Source: Methylothermaceae bacterium
GTDB taxonomy: Bacteria; Pseudomonadota; Gammaproteobacteria; Methylococcales; Methylothermaceae
Length of the DNA: 7,119 bases
Direction of reading: 5' to 3'
Assembly: GCA_027024125.1 (NCBI GenBank)
Contig: JALVSV010000214.1
Location: forward strand, 1-7,119
Shown here: positions 6,633 through 7,119 of the stretch, in pieces
Layout of the letters: each line of letters starts with the position of its first letter
Position numbering within the stretch: the stretch's first letter is position 1
Position numbers and translations under genes: made by a program
Notes under the pieces: generated by a model
Databases searched by the model: none
Told to the model about the DNA's origin: nothing
What the model saw: only the letters and a program-made list of their open reading frames with translations

Positions 6633-7119
6633 TTAGTCATCATCGTCTTCTTCCGGTACCTGGCTTCGGAGTTCGGCAGATAGCAGGATTTGGGATCCAC
6701 TGACGACGATTCTGTTTTCCCGATCCAGACCTGTTCGAATCCACCAGGTTTTGGCTGATTGTCGATAGCCGCTTAGCGCTTGACGCTGAAAGGTCTTGTG
6801 GCTGGTTTGGATGTAGATCCAGGGTTTTCCTCCATGCCAAACGATTGCTTCGGCGGGGAGGGGGATAGCGGGAACTGGATCGGTCTGCCAGGCAGTCAGG
6901 CGCATGCCGATAGGAAGGCTGGAGGTGGCGGCTGTATAGAAACAGCCCTGGCCTGGAGGAGTGGCACTGGTTCTGGGTGCTGGAGAAAGGTAACGCAGAG
7001 GTTTGGGCGTGGATGCGGAAAATGTGACAAAGGTCTGGGAAGGGCAGGGATCCTGAAACCCAATGGGAAAGGTCAGTTTCAACAGACGGATCTTTCCGTT
7101 TCCAAGTGCCTGAAGAGAT
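6633..7119 (-). CDS. RND efflux periplasmic adaptor, C-terminal part (5' end off the window)
   Basis: The open frame enters at the right edge (first full codon 7118-7116) and ends with TAA at 6633-6635, giving 161 residues. The true start is outside; a TTG at 7082 is only an internal codon. The sequence fits the beta-barrel and membrane-proximal domains of a membrane-fusion protein. G-N-G-K-I (7103-7089) to the FPIGF region belongs to the barrel. LPIGMRL, then LPAEAIVWHGGKPWIYIQ and the GLDRENRIVVSGSQILLS stretch, match the usual pattern of adaptors that carry 'VP..AVV...G..WVYV' and 'GL..GDRVV..G...LL'. Two cysteines (codons 7046-7044 and 6944-6942) lie 34 residues apart. The protein ends in EEDDDD. 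It sits 17 nt upstream of the RND permease and is its obvious partner, joining it to an outer-membrane factor that is probably encoded further upstream. Confidence 0.87.
   Translation of the reverse strand, partial: SLQALGNGKIRLLKLTFPIGFQDPCPSQTFVTFSASTPKPLRYLSPAPRTSATPPGQGCFYTAATSSLPIGMRLTAWQTDPVPAIPLPAEAIVWHGGKPWIYIQTSHKTFQRQALSGYRQSAKTWWIRTGLDRENRIVVSGSQILLSAELRSQVPEEDDDD

Noticed and set aside
1..7119. tRNA or rRNA genes, CRISPR arrays, insertion sequences, long direct or inverted repeats
   Set aside because: None seen. The window is almost entirely covered by intact metabolic and transport genes on one strand, with no transposase, integrase or repeat array.

Overview
All genes recognised here lie on the minus strand, so in transcription order the window reads from right to left. 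Two blocks are present: the end of a heavy-metal RND efflux operon (7119 to 3565), then a B-family (ba3-type) cytochrome c oxidase operon (3443 to 1), separated by about 120 bp without a gene. The content suggests an aerobic or microaerobic Gram-negative proteobacterium: an inner-membrane RND pump with a periplasmic adaptor, a dihaem cytochrome resembling c4, exported proteins, and AGGTGA-type ribosome binding sites. Gammaproteobacteria fit best, but this is inference and no marker gene fixes the taxon.

Efflux block: the C-terminal part of a membrane-fusion (CzcB/CusB-like) adaptor is followed 17 nt later by a complete 1016-residue RND permease of the heavy-metal efflux (HME) type. Its TM4 charge motif differs from textbook CzcA and CusA, and the positions aligning by eye with the three CusA copper-binding methionines are not methionine. 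The transported ion therefore cannot be named from sequence.

Oxidase block: a 51-residue single-helix protein (subunit IIa), subunit II with a complete CuA site, subunit I with all haem and CuB ligands, a dihaem cytochrome c, and a TlpA-like thioredoxin cut by the left edge. The last four junctions are 12 nt, a 4-nt ATGA overlap, 1 nt and a 20-nt overlap, so this is almost certainly one operon. Ligand spacings in subunits I and II match, residue for residue at a near-constant offset, those I recall for Thermus thermophilus ba3 oxidase. In the likely working scheme the dihaem cytochrome passes electrons to CuA, subunit I reduces O2 and pumps protons, subunit IIa stabilises the complex, and the exported thioredoxin keeps CuA or haem-binding cysteines reduced during assembly. 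No subunit III, Sco or haem-synthesis gene is in the window.

I did not find a clearly new system. The points worth a second look are the variant HME pump, the pairing of a dedicated cytochrome and thioredoxin with the ba3 oxidase, the easily missed subunit IIa gene, and two 8-base G/C tracts inside coding regions.
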